From Yamagishiella unicocca (taxonomy: Eukaryota; Chlorophyta; Chlorophyceae; Chlamydomonadales; Volvocaceae), in NCBI GenBank assembly GCA_003116995.1, contig BDSL01000007.1:1860001-1924000 (forward strand): DNA of 64,000 nucleotides, in the 5' to 3' direction. Of this stretch, positions 22,901 to 34,900 are shown piece by piece. Under the pieces are notes generated by a model. The model saw only the letters and a program-made list of their open reading frames with translations. It searched no databases and was not told the DNA's origin. A program made the translations under genes and the position numbers. Each line of letters starts with the position of its first letter. Position 1 is the first letter of the stretch.

Positions 22901-24385
22901 CCACCATAACGCTCGCCAACCAGTTCCCACCCTACCGACCCCTCATGCCCTTACAGCACCCCTCACCCTCACCCGTGAGCATGAGCACCCCGAACGCCTC
23001 CCCCCGCCTTGTGGCTGTGTAGTAGTCGGCCACCAGCGACTGGCTGTTGGGGATGATGAGCGCCAGACCCACACCGTTGAAGGCCCACGCGGCGATGCCC
23101 TGGGGCGGACGGGGGCAGCACGGAAGTGTGAGCGGGGGTGAGCGGAGCCTGGGCGCCGGCAGGCGGCAGGAAGCGAGTGCGCCCCTACCCACCTGGTTCA
23201 CGGTGGTTGCGAAGGAGAAGGCGGTGCAGAAGAAGCCCCAGATGGCGCAACCCACGAACAGCACAGTCACGCGGTCGAAGAAGTGGCCCTGAGGGGGAGG
23301 GGGAGGGGTGAGCTGTAGGAAGTGAGGGGTGAGCCAGAAGTAGAGGTATGTTGCGCACATGGGGCCCCTTCTCACAGCTCCAAAACCCAAATCAGAGGCT
23401 GTCCCTAACATTTGTACCGCACAACCATCCCGCCCGGTCCCTTACTCCCCCCCTCCTTCCCCCTCCCCTCCCCTGCGCTTGCACGCACCGCCAGTCCCCC
23501 CAGCGGGCTGGCCACCGCCTGCACCACAGCCCTCGCGAAGGTGATAAGGCCCAGCTGGTGGGGACCCGCTCGGAAGGCGCAGCCCAGCGGCCGCGAGAGC
23601 GCCGGCACGATCTGCTCGTCCATGCGCTCCATGACCGCCACCAGGTTGATCAGGAACACCGTACGGCGCCGCATGGACAGGAAGGCGCCGTACGCCTGGC
23701 TGTGCGGGCTGCTGCCCGGGTCGGTTCCGGAGCTGGGTTGCTGTCCGGCCGCTGCGGGCTGCTGCACAGCACGACGGGCGGCGGAGGCGGCGGAGGCGGC
23801 GCTGCCGCGGAGGTAGCGGCGCTTGGTGCAGGTGAACGTGGCGGGTAGGGCCGGGGGCGGAGAGGTGCACGTGGGCGCGGGAGCCGGCAGCTGAACGGCG
23901 CCCACCGGGTCGTCGTTTTGGTGTTGGCGCTGCTGGGGCTGGGGCTGGGCCGGCAGGAGGCTGGGGGAGGACGTCGCTCGGGGCAGCCGGGGCGGGCTGG
24001 GGTAGATCCCGGCGCTGAGACCGCGATCGCAGCTGGCGGCGTTGCTGTCGCCGATGCCGCCGCGGCCTTGCCGCCAAGGTGGCTGTGCGGCCTCTGCGCT
24101 CGCATCCAGAGCGTTATTGGAGGAGCGGAGCGGAGTTGTGAAGGCTCGACCGGCAGGGGGCTGCGGAGTCAGCATCCTAGCCGCGTAGCTGTCAGTCGAG
24201 GCCCTGACGTTTTTGGTCGATGTCGGCAGGAGAGGTGCCCGCTCGGTGACCGCGTCGGCGTCGTCCTGGGAATCCATGCCGGCGAAGGCCAGCGCTGGCT
24301 GAAGGCCGGACCGCTCCATTGCCGCCGCGAGCGGTGACCTACAGAAAGTCCGAGCCCTTGTAGTACTATGTTGGTGATTCCGCAA
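19905..24385 (-). CDS. Major facilitator superfamily transporter 1 (inverted paralogue pair)
   Basis: Twelve exons fit in phase: 24385-23489, 23288-23193, 23099-22973, 22827-22723, 22420-21573, 21472-21272, 21094-20986, 20872-20765, 20608-20495, 20335-20265, 20159-20085 and 20012-19905 (TAG). That is about 952 aa if translation starts at 24385; ATG 24319 is an alternative. Exon 1 holds a long low-complexity cytosolic N terminus, then RRRTVFLINLVAVMERMDEQ leading into helix 1. Membrane helices are clear in LFVGCAIWGFFCTAFSFA, AAWAFNGVGLALIIPNSQSL and AFAIG/LLLAVDP-type segments. The central loop between the two six-helix halves is very long (about 230 residues in exon 5, rich in Ser, Gly and His). 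Substrate is unknown. Blocks shared with transporter 2 are nearly identical. Confidence 0.9.
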
Positions 24386-25125
24386 CAGGCAGCCGGGTGT
24401 CTGAAGGAGCTGTGCGTTCTCGTGGTCCGTGGGACAGCGAAGTCTTCGCCCTGCGCGCCAGCGCCTCCGGACAGCTCTTTGTGAACCTTTAGGTTACGTA
24501 AACTGGCATAGGGCATGCCCCCGGCCGCGACTCTGAAGCTCGCTGCGAGGGTTTGAGACAGCCGTTGTCCAGGTCGACGCGTTTGCCAGGCCTACTTGCG
24601 AGTATTTCATGTGTTTAGCCTGTGTGGCTCATGACATCAACGCATAAGCCCGGACACATCGCTGGTGGAAATTCCAAAATGTACCTGCCGCTCCGGAGGC
24701 CCGCGGGACTATGACTCGGCCGGTCTGTCCAACATCGCTGTCAAGCGGTTTTGTAAAATAACGCTTTAATTTTTGTAAATTTCAATTATTTGACATTTCT
24801 CCGACACGCAGCATAGCGCCGAGGGTGCACGCAGCAATACGCCTTTCGATCCTTTTAGTCCCAACACGATTTCTGCTGGACGTGCTCTCTGGGCACAATA
24901 TAATGCTGCATGGCGTGTAACGATTCGACGTAGAACACTGCAACTGATAGTCTGGGTGCCAGTGGCCGCTGGGCTAGCTGTGTACTGTAGCTTGGCTAGG
25001 TTTAGAGTTTAAATGGGGTTGAATAGGGAGTAACTGTGGGTTAGGACATGAGCTGCAGATCTGTCAGGGTCGCTTGGCGCGCGAGCGGAGCTAGCTTCGT
25101 CAGCAAGCGCTGAGGCTCACCCTCA
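24386..25125. promoter_or_regulatory. Shared promoter interval of the divergent MFS pair
   Basis: Only 740 bases separate the two first ATGs. The centre is AT-rich (about 24750-24800, with TTTGTAAA repeated) in an otherwise GC-rich region. No open frame is convincing. Bidirectional regulation is inferred from spacing alone. Confidence 0.5.
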
Positions 25126-28100
25126 GTGCGATCGGCAATCATTACAGGCGGGAGGCGCTACATGCAGCGCCATAAGGCGGGCCGTGTCGAGCCCCTGCTG
25201 CCCTGGGCGACTGCCAGCGTCGTGCACCGCAACATCCGGGATGACGCCGACGCCACAACCAGCAAGCTGCTGGATCAGCCCATGGATACGAAGCCCTCCC
25301 GGCGGGCCAACAGCAGGGCGACCGCAGAGTCGTACGCTGCCTTCCTGTCCATGCGGCGTCGCACAGTGTTCCTCACCAACCTCGTGGCGGTCATGGAGCG
25401 CATGGACGAGCAGATCGTGCCGGCGCTCTCGCGGCCGCTGGGCTGCGCCTTCCGAGCGGGTCCCCACCAGCTGGGCCTTATCACCTTCGCGAGGGCTGTG
25501 GTGCAGGCGGTGGCCAGCCCGCTGGGGGGACTGGCGGTGCGTGCAAGCACAGGGGAGGGGAGGGGGAAGGAGGATGGCTGGTGGTGCTGTACACATGTTG
25601 GGGAAAGCCCCTGATTTGGGTTTTGGAGCTATGGGAAGTCGCCCCCATACGCGCAACATACCCTCCTCAGACCTCTCCCATCTTGACTTCCGGCTCACCC
25701 CACACACCCTACCGCTCCCCCTTCCCCTCCCCCTCAGGGCCACTTCTTCGACCGCGTGACTGTGCTGTTCGTGGGTTGCGCCATCTGGGGCTTCTTCTGC
25801 ACCGCCTTCTCCTTCGCAACCACCGTGAACCAGGTGGGCAGGGGCGCACTCGCTTCCTGCCGCCTGCCGGCGCCCAGGCCCCGCTCACCCCCGCTCACCC
25901 TTCTGCACTGCCCCCGTCCGCCCCAGGGCATCGCCGCGTGGGCCTTCAACGGTGTGGGTCTGGCGCTCATCATCCCCAACAGCCAGTCGCTGGTGGCCGA
26001 CTACTACACAGCCACAAGGCGGGGGGAGGCGTTCGGGGTGCTCATGCTCACGGGTGAGGACGAGGGCAGCGAGGGCAATGGGACCAGTGAGGCGGTTGGT
26101 GAGGGCAGTGAGGGGAGTGGGGGGGTTGGTGACGGTGGTGGGTAGGTGTACAATGGAGGGCACGCTAGGGGCAGGGAATGGAGCAGCTGCAGGGAGTCAC
26201 GCGCCACCTACCTGGCAACCGTTTGCCCCACTGGCGCCCGCCCCTCTCCCCGCCGTTCGCTGCCTGGACAGGAGCCGCGGGCGGTATGCTGGGCGCCCTG
26301 TACGCCACCAACCTGGGCGGGGTCAGGCAGGTGGCGCCTTTCGGGCTGGACGGCTGGCGCCTGGCGTTTGCGTCCGTGGGAGTCGGTGAGCAGGACGTGG
26401 GGCCGGGGTCAGAGGGCGCGAGCAGTGGCCGAGGGAGCTGTTAGTGCTCCTGAGCATGCATGCGATATCATAAAGGTCATTGGTCCCTGCATGCGATATG
26501 GTTTGTGGCGCACAAAACAAATGTGGGATCGTGTCCATCACTCCGTACGACACGCGCCCCGGCCCCGCCCACAACACCGCAGCCGCACACACCACCACAG
26601 CCACCGCCACCATCACCGCGCCCCTGCCCTGCCCCGACCCCCTGCCCCTCCCTGCCGCCACCCCGCTGCCCCTCCCTGCCGCCAACCCCCTGACCCTCCC
26701 TGCCGCCACCCCAGCCTCCCTCCTGGTCGGCGCCCTGACGTTGCTCGTGGCGGTGGACCCCACGCGCCGCCGTACGGTGCGGGTGCCGCCAGCTGCAGCC
26801 GCCGCCGCCAGCAGCAACACCGCACCAGCCGGCAAGGGGTCGGGCGCCCTGGTGCCAGAGGCGGAGCCGCTGCTGCCCCGGCGCGTTGGGTCCGGCAGTG
26901 CGGAGGCTGTGGGGCTTGAGGACGCAGGGGGGGTCCAGAGTGGCGGCAGTAGCAGCCAGCTAGGCGGCAGCAGCAGCCGCCGGGGTGGTGAGGCAGTGGC
27001 AGTAGTAGGCTGCGCGGTGGAGGCCGGAGGGTACGAGTCGGCAGCGGCGACAGCGGCGGCGGTGCTGGTCAGCGGCCGTGGAGTTGTCGGCGGAGCCCCC
27101 GTGCTGACGTGGCGGCGCATGTGGGAGATGCTCACGACCCCCACATTCGTACTTATCGTAGTGCAGGTACGGCAGTGGGGGCAACGGGGGCCTCTGCCTG
27201 GCCACCTCCTACCCAACGCGCGCAACGCCTCCCCTGCCTCGGCCCACCCCCCGCCCCTCGGCCCCTCTTTTCCCGCCCAGGGTATTGTCGGCAGCACCCC
27301 CTGGAACGCGCTCGTGTTCCTGACCCTCTACCTGCAGCTCATCGGCTTCTCTGACGCCACGGCCTCCTCCCTCATGGCGCTGCTGCTGGGCGGCACGGCG
27401 GCGGGGGCGCTGGTGGGCGGCTGGCTCGGAGACAGGGTGGCGGAGCGGCACCCGCACCACGGGAGGGTGGCGCTGGTGCAGGTGAGGGGAGGGGGGACGT
27501 GACGCCACCAGCAGTCCATGAGCGGGAACACATGGGTTAGGGGTTGCCCTGATCACGTTGCATAGGCTGGCCGGGTACCCAGATAGCCTAGCCGGCTGGG
27601 GTAGCCTACTGGGCCTCCTGCCCGCGGCATTCACTCTTGGGCGCTGACTGGGCAGCTATTGGCTCTGCTGGCCCCGTCACCACGTCAGCGCATAAGGCCC
27701 CACCAACCTGTTTTCCATTGCGCCGAACCCCAATGTCAACTCCCCCCCTCCCCCAGTTCAGCGTCGGCATCGGGGTGCCTCTCTCCGTGTTATTGATGCG
27801 CGGGCTGCCCCTCACCGCCACGCCAGCCACTGCCGCGGCGTACGGCGCAGTGCTGCTGGCCACGGGTGGGTGCGGGTGGGTGCGTGTCGCCGCGGGGAAG
27901 TAGCAGAATGTGGTGCAGGACTGACAGCGAGCCATGTCTAAGGACGCTGAGTCACTAAACCCGATTACTAAGCTCTAGATCAACCGAAAGGAATCGGTTA
28001 TTGCGCCCTTCTCGCCTCGTCATTTTCCCCTTTGCGCCGCGTGACAGGGTTGCTAATCGGCTGGGCCGCCCCCGCCTGCAACAACCCGGTGTTTGCGGAG

Positions 28101-29972
28101 ATCGTGCCACCCGACATGCGCAACCTGGTCTACGCGTTCGACCGATCGTTTGAGGGTGGGTGCGGGGCGGAGGAGGCGCCGGGAGGGATAATGACGACCT
28201 GACCGGTGGGTGGGTGGGCAGAGACTCTCAAGCTTGGCGGTTGAGGAGGGGATGGAGCTTCGCGCATGGCGTGTCTGCAAGGGTGCCGTACCTGTCTCCT
28301 GCCTCTTGCGCGGTACTCGAGCACCTCCCGTCACCAAGCTAGGATGATAGCTCGATAGATCCAACCCTCACCCCCCGCGGGCCCCGCCTGTCCCCCCGCA
28401 GGCGCCATCTCCGCACTGGGCGCTCCGCTGGTGGGCATGGCGGCGGAGCGCTGGTTCGGTTTCACCGGGGTGGCGGGGGGCGAGCAGGCCTGCGACGAGC
28501 AGCTGGGCAAGACCGCCTCTTCCGGGGGTGGGTCGGCTGGGTGCTGCTCCAGGGATGTCTCCTCACAGCACCACCGCTAGGTGGGCAGCATGGCTCCAGG
28601 GGAGCGGTGGTGTCCTTGTATGCCACATGTAAAGCAGTGGTGTACTTGTATGCCACATGTACGGCGCAACACACCATCCCGGCCACAAGCCAGGCAGCGA
28701 GTGCGCCCTTACGGCGGTCTGGGGCAAGTCTGCGTCCAGCCGGGATGCAGGTTACGGCGCTCCAGGCAGCGGTGACTCCAGGCCCCCTAATTCTAATCCG
28801 TGGCCCCTGGCCACCGGTTGACAAGCGCACCACCTGGCTGCTCTCCCCTCTGCCCTCCGCTGCCGCCCCCTCCGCTGCCTCCCCCTCCGCTGCCGCCCCC
28901 TCCGCCGCCTTCAGGCCCGGCTCCCGACCTGGCCAAGGCCCGTGCTCTCGGGGAGGCCATGCTGCTGTTCATGGTCGTACCATGGGTGGGTGGGTGGGTG
29001 GGTGGGTGGGTGGGTGGGTGGGTGGGCGGGTCGGCGCGGGAACGCAGGAGGGTGGGGTCTCGGCCTCCGCGCTTGGCTTGGGTTGTGCTGGCGGCTTTGA
29101 CTAGGGTAGTGGGTGGCGGTGGTGGAGGCGTCTGTGGGCGCCGGTGGGCGGGTACCCTGGCGGCCGGGCAGTTCGTGCAAGGGTGGCGCGGTGAGTCGCG
29201 CTGTGACCCCAGCCCCGCAGCGCTGTGACAGCGCTGTGACCCCAGCCCCCGCAGCGCTGTGACAGCGCTGTGACCCCAGCCCCGCAGCGCTGTGACAGCG
29301 CTGTGACCCCAGCCCCGCAGCGCTGTGACAGCGCTGTGACCCCAGCCCCCGCAGCGCTGTGACAGCGCTGTGACCCCAGCCCCGCAGCGCTGTGACAGCG
29401 CTGTGACCCCAGCCCCGCAGCGCTGTGACAGCGCTGTGACCCCAGCCCCCGCAGCGCCGCACCACGGCGACCGGACAGCCCAGCCTGGGGTTACCAGCTC
29501 CATTCGCCAGCCCCTCGTTACGGTACTTCCTTCAGCTGCCGCTCCCTTGTGTCCTCCTTGGCCAACTTTGTCCCCTCCGGCCTCGTCCCCCTTCTCCCCC
29601 CAGACCCTGTGCGCGCTCTTCTACACCGGGCTGCACTGGACATACCCGCGCGACAGGGCCCGGATGCTGAGACCGCAGGTGGACGGGTCTGCAGGAGGCA
29701 TGGCACCGTCATAACAACTTAGTCAACGGCAGAGTGCTGTATGTTAGTGCTGTTGGTTAATGCTGCACCTGGAGGGGCGTGCGGAAGGCGCGAATGGTTT
29801 GGGCCTGTCCCGCCGTTATAGCTTGCTGCGGGCCGAGCACCACTCGGGTAAGCTGACACCCGCTGCCCCTGGTCTATGCGCGCAGGTGATCGAGGTGTTT
29901 GGCGACAGCTCTGGTGGCGTATCGCTTGGGTGGAGGCGCGGTGGCGGCGGCGCGGGGCTGAGCAAAGTGTGA
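25126..29972 (+). CDS. Major facilitator superfamily transporter 2 (inverted paralogue pair)
   Basis: Twelve exons match those of transporter 1 in number and phase: 25126-25536, 25738-25833, 25927-26053, 26272-26385, 26715-27166, 27281-27481, 27757-27865, 28048-28155, 28402-28527, 28915-28985, 29604-29678 and 29886-29972 (TGA). That is about 658 aa; ATG 25162 is an alternative start. From SMRRRTVFLTNLVAVMERMD onward it follows transporter 1 closely, and exon 6 (67 residues, beginning GIVGSTPWNALVFL) is identical in protein. The N-terminal tail and the central loop are much shorter (loop exon 452 versus 848 nt). A DxxxR-type motif, GGWLGDRVAERH, marks the cytosolic loop of the second half. Substrate is unknown. 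Confidence 0.9.
28986..29030. repeat. GGGT tetranucleotide array beginning at a splice donor
   Basis: About eleven GGGT units start at the 5' splice site of intron 10 of MFS transporter 2 (exon end 28985), so the donor is itself part of the microsatellite. Transporter 1 has only a few units at the same place. Confidence 0.85.
29188..29456. repeat. 32-33-bp tandem repeats with internal dyad, intron 10 of MFS 2
   Basis: Seven units contain GCAGCGCTGTGACAGCGCTG, then TGACCCCAGCCCC. Each has the palindromic core AGCGCT twice, so every unit can fold on itself. The array is absent from the corresponding intron of MFS transporter 1. Confidence 0.9.
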
Positions 29973-30500
29973 TGGATGTCGTATGCAGGCTGCCCACCGC
30001 GCGCGGGGCTGAGGAAACCGCGAGGACACGGGTTTGCCGCCCGCAACCGTTATGCTGTCAGCAAGGTCACGCCAGGACAGAATCCGGTCGACGCACTTCG
30101 GTTGTGTGGTTGCGGTGATCAAGCAGGGTTTGATTTCGGAGAGCGGCCTGTACCGGCAGCTGGTGTTCAGCTGCAGGCTGATGGGAGGCTACCGGTAGCT
30201 GGTGGATGGTGGTGGGGCCGGGGGGACTTTCTAGGTTTTGACGGCTGCGACTACCCTACAGCGCCCTGTGGTTGAAGTCCCAGCTGGTCTGTGGACAACT
30301 CGGACCCCGATATTGAGGCGGGGAGTCGCCTTGGTTCGTACAGTTATAGAGTTTGCAGGGAAGGGCGGTATGTTCCGCAGTGGCAGGGCGCGGGCGTAGC
30401 AGACGGGCCAGGCAGCACTTCATTTATTAACGAACGCACTGTGGTCGTGGGGCTGTATGAAGAGAAAGAAGGCCGGATCACACAACAAGTGATACGAGAG

Positions 30501-30524
30501 TTTAGGGTTTGGATTTTAGGGTTT
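30501..30524. repeat. Short telomere-like tract (TTTAGGG-type)
   Basis: TTTAGGGTTTGGATTTTAGG, followed by GTTT, contains two TTTAGGG motifs and one degenerate unit. It lies downstream of MFS transporter 2. Confidence 0.4.
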
Positions 30525-30614
30525 ACAACTTCGTGCTACAGTGTAGCATGGCAAGGAAGGTTTTAGGTTACTGCTGCATTGAAACGGTAACAGTCATATG
30601 TCGCCGAATGTTGT

Positions 30615-30619
30615 TGTAA
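30615..30619 (+). promoter_or_regulatory. Candidate polyadenylation signal TGTAA for MFS transporter 2
   Basis: TGTAA occurs 0.64 kb beyond the stop codon at 29972; no nearer copy was noticed. Confidence 0.3.
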
Positions 30620-31966
30620 GCTTGGCCGTGATGCTGGACGGTGGCGTCGAGCAGCGCCAATGCGGTGCCTCAGCGCCTGCGTCGACTGCAACAGGGGTCC
30701 TGAACATGCTCGGACCGGCGAACTGGGTCGTTGGCACCCGACTTTTGCAAGTATCCTGTCATGGCAAGGCGTGCTTGACAGTGTTGATGTCTCGAAAATC
30801 AATGGATGTGGTGTGGTACAAGGCTTAAGCGCATGGGCAGTCCTGGAGCGATGGTGCGGGAGAGACGCATTGCTTTGTTCTCCCCGGCCTTTTTGCTTGT
30901 TATTGCTGCCCTGATCATCGTCACGGTTTGTGAGCAGATCATATTTCCATAGCTGTGCTTGCTCGACATGAGTGAGTCTGATATGAGGCCTATCAGCAGC
31001 CGGGTCTGCCTTTCTTACGCCTCCGCCGGGCTGCGACCTTCTCCACTCGTGGGTCGAGCCCGCTTTAGATGGTGTAGGATGAATATAAAGGAACCGTCGG
31101 TGCCAGGATCTACCCGCATATAGGCATGGAACACGGAGTGACCCACGGGTCGATACACTGCCTTGTGCTACACGTCCAATTGCAGTATCCTCGCAGTGCA
31201 GTTTCAGCCCTGCGTCTTACTACATACTAGGCGCCCGATGGCTGTCTTGTAGCCAACCGGACGGGGCGTGGGCCATTGTGCACGACCGTCACACGAAGGG
31301 AGGTTCCGTCGTTTTCTCCTTCCTTGTTTAGGGCAGAGCCTTGGAGTTATTCCATTCCATTAGATATCGGTTGAAATTTGCTGTGATGCTGCCATCGCGA
31401 TTGCTACAAGTGAAACCAACGCGATCGGCCATGGCGCAGCCCAAGCCAGAGCTATGAAAAGGAAACCAGAAACACCAGAAAGGAATTGATAGTATATGGC
31501 TTGGTAAGAAGTGTCACGGTAATGTCGATCGATCGTAGTTGCTCCCGCATGATTCAGAGGCGAAGTTTAAATCCATCTGGCGACAGTCCCAAGATCCGCG
31601 CAATACAGTAACAGGAACTGAGCCCAATATCGTTGAAGCGATGGTCACATCTGCATCCTCGTCGTTTTAAGCCCGTGACGGCATGTGATTCGGACTTTCG
31701 GTGTTCTTGCGTTAACTTGACCTAGGGACCGATATTGAAGTAAGCGCACCGTGTTTTCCCAACCCCCAAGCAATGCAGCACGCAAATACATAAGGCAGCT
31801 ATGAAGATTGCAGCCTGAAGGTGGGATCTTCCTGCCTTTGCAGCTCTGGGGTTAGGGCAACTCCGCGCGCCCATGGTGAACGGCGCAAGTTGAGGACTAG
31901 ACAGCTTACGTCTTTACCGCTTTCATATCTTCTACATATACAGGAAGGCTTTCTGGTGCATGCCGG

Positions 31967-34900
31967 ATGGAGAAGGGCAGGGCTGGTCGGGCCCCTCGGA
32001 AGGAGGTCGCGCCTTTGAGCGGCCTGTCCCGCATCCTCAAGAAGGACCTTGGCGACCAGAATTCTAAACAGCGTTCCAGCTTTAGGGCGGATGTAAAGCC
32101 ACCATGGCGACCTGCTGGGCGCATCGAAAAGCCAGGGGACGAAGCCGGAGCCGTAGATGAGAATGGTGCAGGAAGCCCGACCGGCAGTCCCAGGAGCGCT
32201 GCAGCGCATTACTTCGCCGCTGTTGGCTCCATACCACAGTCCCTTCCTATTGGGCCCTCTGAGCAGTCGGCGGCTGGCCTCTCCGCAGCAGTGCCCTTGT
32301 GGGGTAGTCAACAAGGCAACCTCTTTACTTCCGGGGGCCAAACAGCAACGAGGGACAGAGCCAATGCTTTACTGCAATTCGGTGGACCTACCAGCATCAT
32401 TGATAGCTACAGTGGCAATATCGGGCCGGTAGGGGATGCACGTCTCTCCGGCCCTACTTGGCCTAACACAAGCGGGAGCAGGCGGTCCAGTGGCGGGGGC
32501 GCGCCTGGGCCAGCAACGATGGCCAGGGGTCGCGGGTCCACATCTGCACGGCACTCGACACTTTTCACAGCCGACGGCGTGGAGGTTGGTGCACCCAGCG
32601 AGGACCTCTACGTGCGATCGAAAGCAGCCGAAGCTCATCTGGCGAACATGGATTCCCAGCCTCCACTTCAGCGCACAGCAGTGGAGCGTAGCAGAGGTAG
32701 CGGATCTGGGTTGCTGGGTAACACCACCATCATGCCATACCAGTCTCAGCTATTGCAGCTGCACCGTGGAAGTGCAACCGCCGTCACCCCCGCAGTGCTG
32801 GGACCAGCGGGTGCATCCTTCATTACACCCGCAGCAAATGCAGCCATACACGCTGGAGCCGCTGCTGCGCGTGGAAGTGTGCGTATCGACCCGGAGCTGG
32901 AGCAAGGAGTGCAATACCTTGATGAGGCACGTGCCCGGCAGTACCAGCCAGCAGCATACGCAGCAGAACAAGCGAAACGCCCGGCTTTCCATCAAAGCGT
33001 GTCTGGTCAGGTACCTGCCAACCGGAGCCAGCACCCAACTCAGTTGTTTCGTGGCCATGCACCTGCCGCTATGCCCTCTGCGGCCGTGACTGGGATGCCT
33101 AGAGCCAGCCAGGAACATGCTTTGCACGGGGCGATGGGGCTTGGCGTAGGTGGCCGGGTCACCACCGCCGCAGCGGACAAGGCTGCGTTTGCCGGCGTCA
33201 TGAAGGGTTCGCTTGGCCCCGCGCCAACATTCGCAATGGATTCAGCAGCGGAAGCGCTTCAGGGTCCGGTGGGTGTACGGGGGGTCAGCAACCCGCGCAT
33301 GAAAGTGCCGGCGCACCGCCCGCAAGCTGAGATGCTGCTTCAGGCACCTGCATCAAGGCCAGCCTCCGTCCCTACGCGCAACTCGGCCCAGCGGGAATCC
33401 TTGAACGCGCAGCAGCGCGCAGCAGCTGCCCTTGCAGCTGCTGCCGCAACGCTTGGGCTTGGATCCTCAGCAGGCGACATCAACTTACGCGGCCGCAGTC
33501 GTAGCCGTGGCAGCTACGCTACTCGGTCCAGGACTGGAGCACAGCCAAGGCGCAACGACCCTGCTGTAGCCGCCATTGAGCTTTCGGAGCTGTTACAGCC
33601 ACGTGCCCAGCCGCAGCAACAACGGCGGTTGTATGCAAGTACTAATGTAGCTGCTGCTGTGCCCCTGTCGGTCCTCGCCATGTTGCCGAATACAGCTGCC
33701 GAACACGCTGTCGTGCCACTATGGTCTCAGCAGCAGCGACGCGACCAGCAGCAGTTGTCAGGCCAGCGGACGGAACCGGTTGAGCCTAATCGCGCGTTTG
33801 GCATGGGCCAGTGGCGCTACGATGACTCTCCCATGTCGGTACTGACAGACGGCCAGCAGCTTCAGTCAGCTGGTGGACAAGCTCCTGAGGCCGCTGTCGC
33901 AGGACCATGGGCTATGGGACCTTACGATCTCGACCTACACACACGGCGAATGGCATCGACGACAGCGGGTGCCGTCGCGCTACCGGGGCCAGCCCACACG
34001 CTGGTTGACGCCGCTGATGCGCCTTATTGGCAAACCGGTGCTCCAGGTACGCAGTTGTTATCACCTTCACATGCCTGGTGGCTTTCACCCTGACCTGCCC
34101 GACTTTATAAAGCTGTGCTTGCGGCATCATGCATCGGTTTTGATGTAATGCGTTCCGTGTAGGTCGGTTGGAGGGCCTATTCAACGCACAGCGGCCCAAC
34201 CTTGCGCACTTAGTGGAGTCGCCACCATCCATCGCGGGGCAGCCGAGCGATGGCCGCCTTGGCCGTCATACACCCGCAGGCGCCGAGTCAGGCCTCGAGG
34301 GGCATGCATACTCGCCTCCCTCGAAACTGTCTTCCGTCGGCTTCCTTCTCACAGTGGGTGCAAAAGGCGCCAACAGCGTCGGCAGTGTTCCTGGTGGTCG
34401 AGCACACGGCAGCGCTCAACATGTTGGGACAACCGCCACTCTTGTGGGCGATGTTGGCTCAGCGCATCAGCGTACTAATGCCATGCCAATTGGCCTCCGT
34501 CGTCCCCGCAGCAGCTGCGATAGTGGCAGCAACAGCGGCAGCCCGGGCAGCCAATCTCCATCATCCGATATTTCATCTGTCGGTTGCCTGTTGTCGTACA
34601 GCGGTGACGCTTCTCCAAGGAAGTTGCCCAGAGTGGAGGAACAGCCAAGCGACTCCCACACGAGCATAGGTGACTCCGGAGTTCGGCAAGATTTGGCGGC
34701 TACTACGGCAGTCTCAGCACTTCCAGCCGTCGCCGTGAACGCTGTTGCGTCCACTTCGTCGTCGTCAAGGGGGGCACAGCCAGCAGCTGCTATACGCCTT
34801 GCAACGGAAAGCCTACCCTTGCAAAGGCTTCATGAAGCGCACGTGGATGGGGACTTACCGGAGATGCTTGCTGCTGGCATGCAGTCGCCGAGCCCCGGTT

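Larger units (their letters stand above)
29973..31966. other. Intergenic region, MFS 2 to formin
   Basis: This stretch should hold the 3' UTR of MFS 2 and the promoter and 5' UTR of the formin. No supported exon was found. A CAG at 31941-31943 with a pyrimidine-poor leader could be a splice acceptor, so a non-coding or short coding first exon of the formin farther upstream cannot be excluded. Confidence 0.5.

Noticed and set aside
23348..23848. Plus-strand ORFs opposite exon 1 of MFS 1, and the equivalent minus-strand ORFs opposite MFS 2
   Set aside because: Because the paralogues are inverted, the same antisense shadow appears twice. This mimics conservation but carries no membrane helices or domain.
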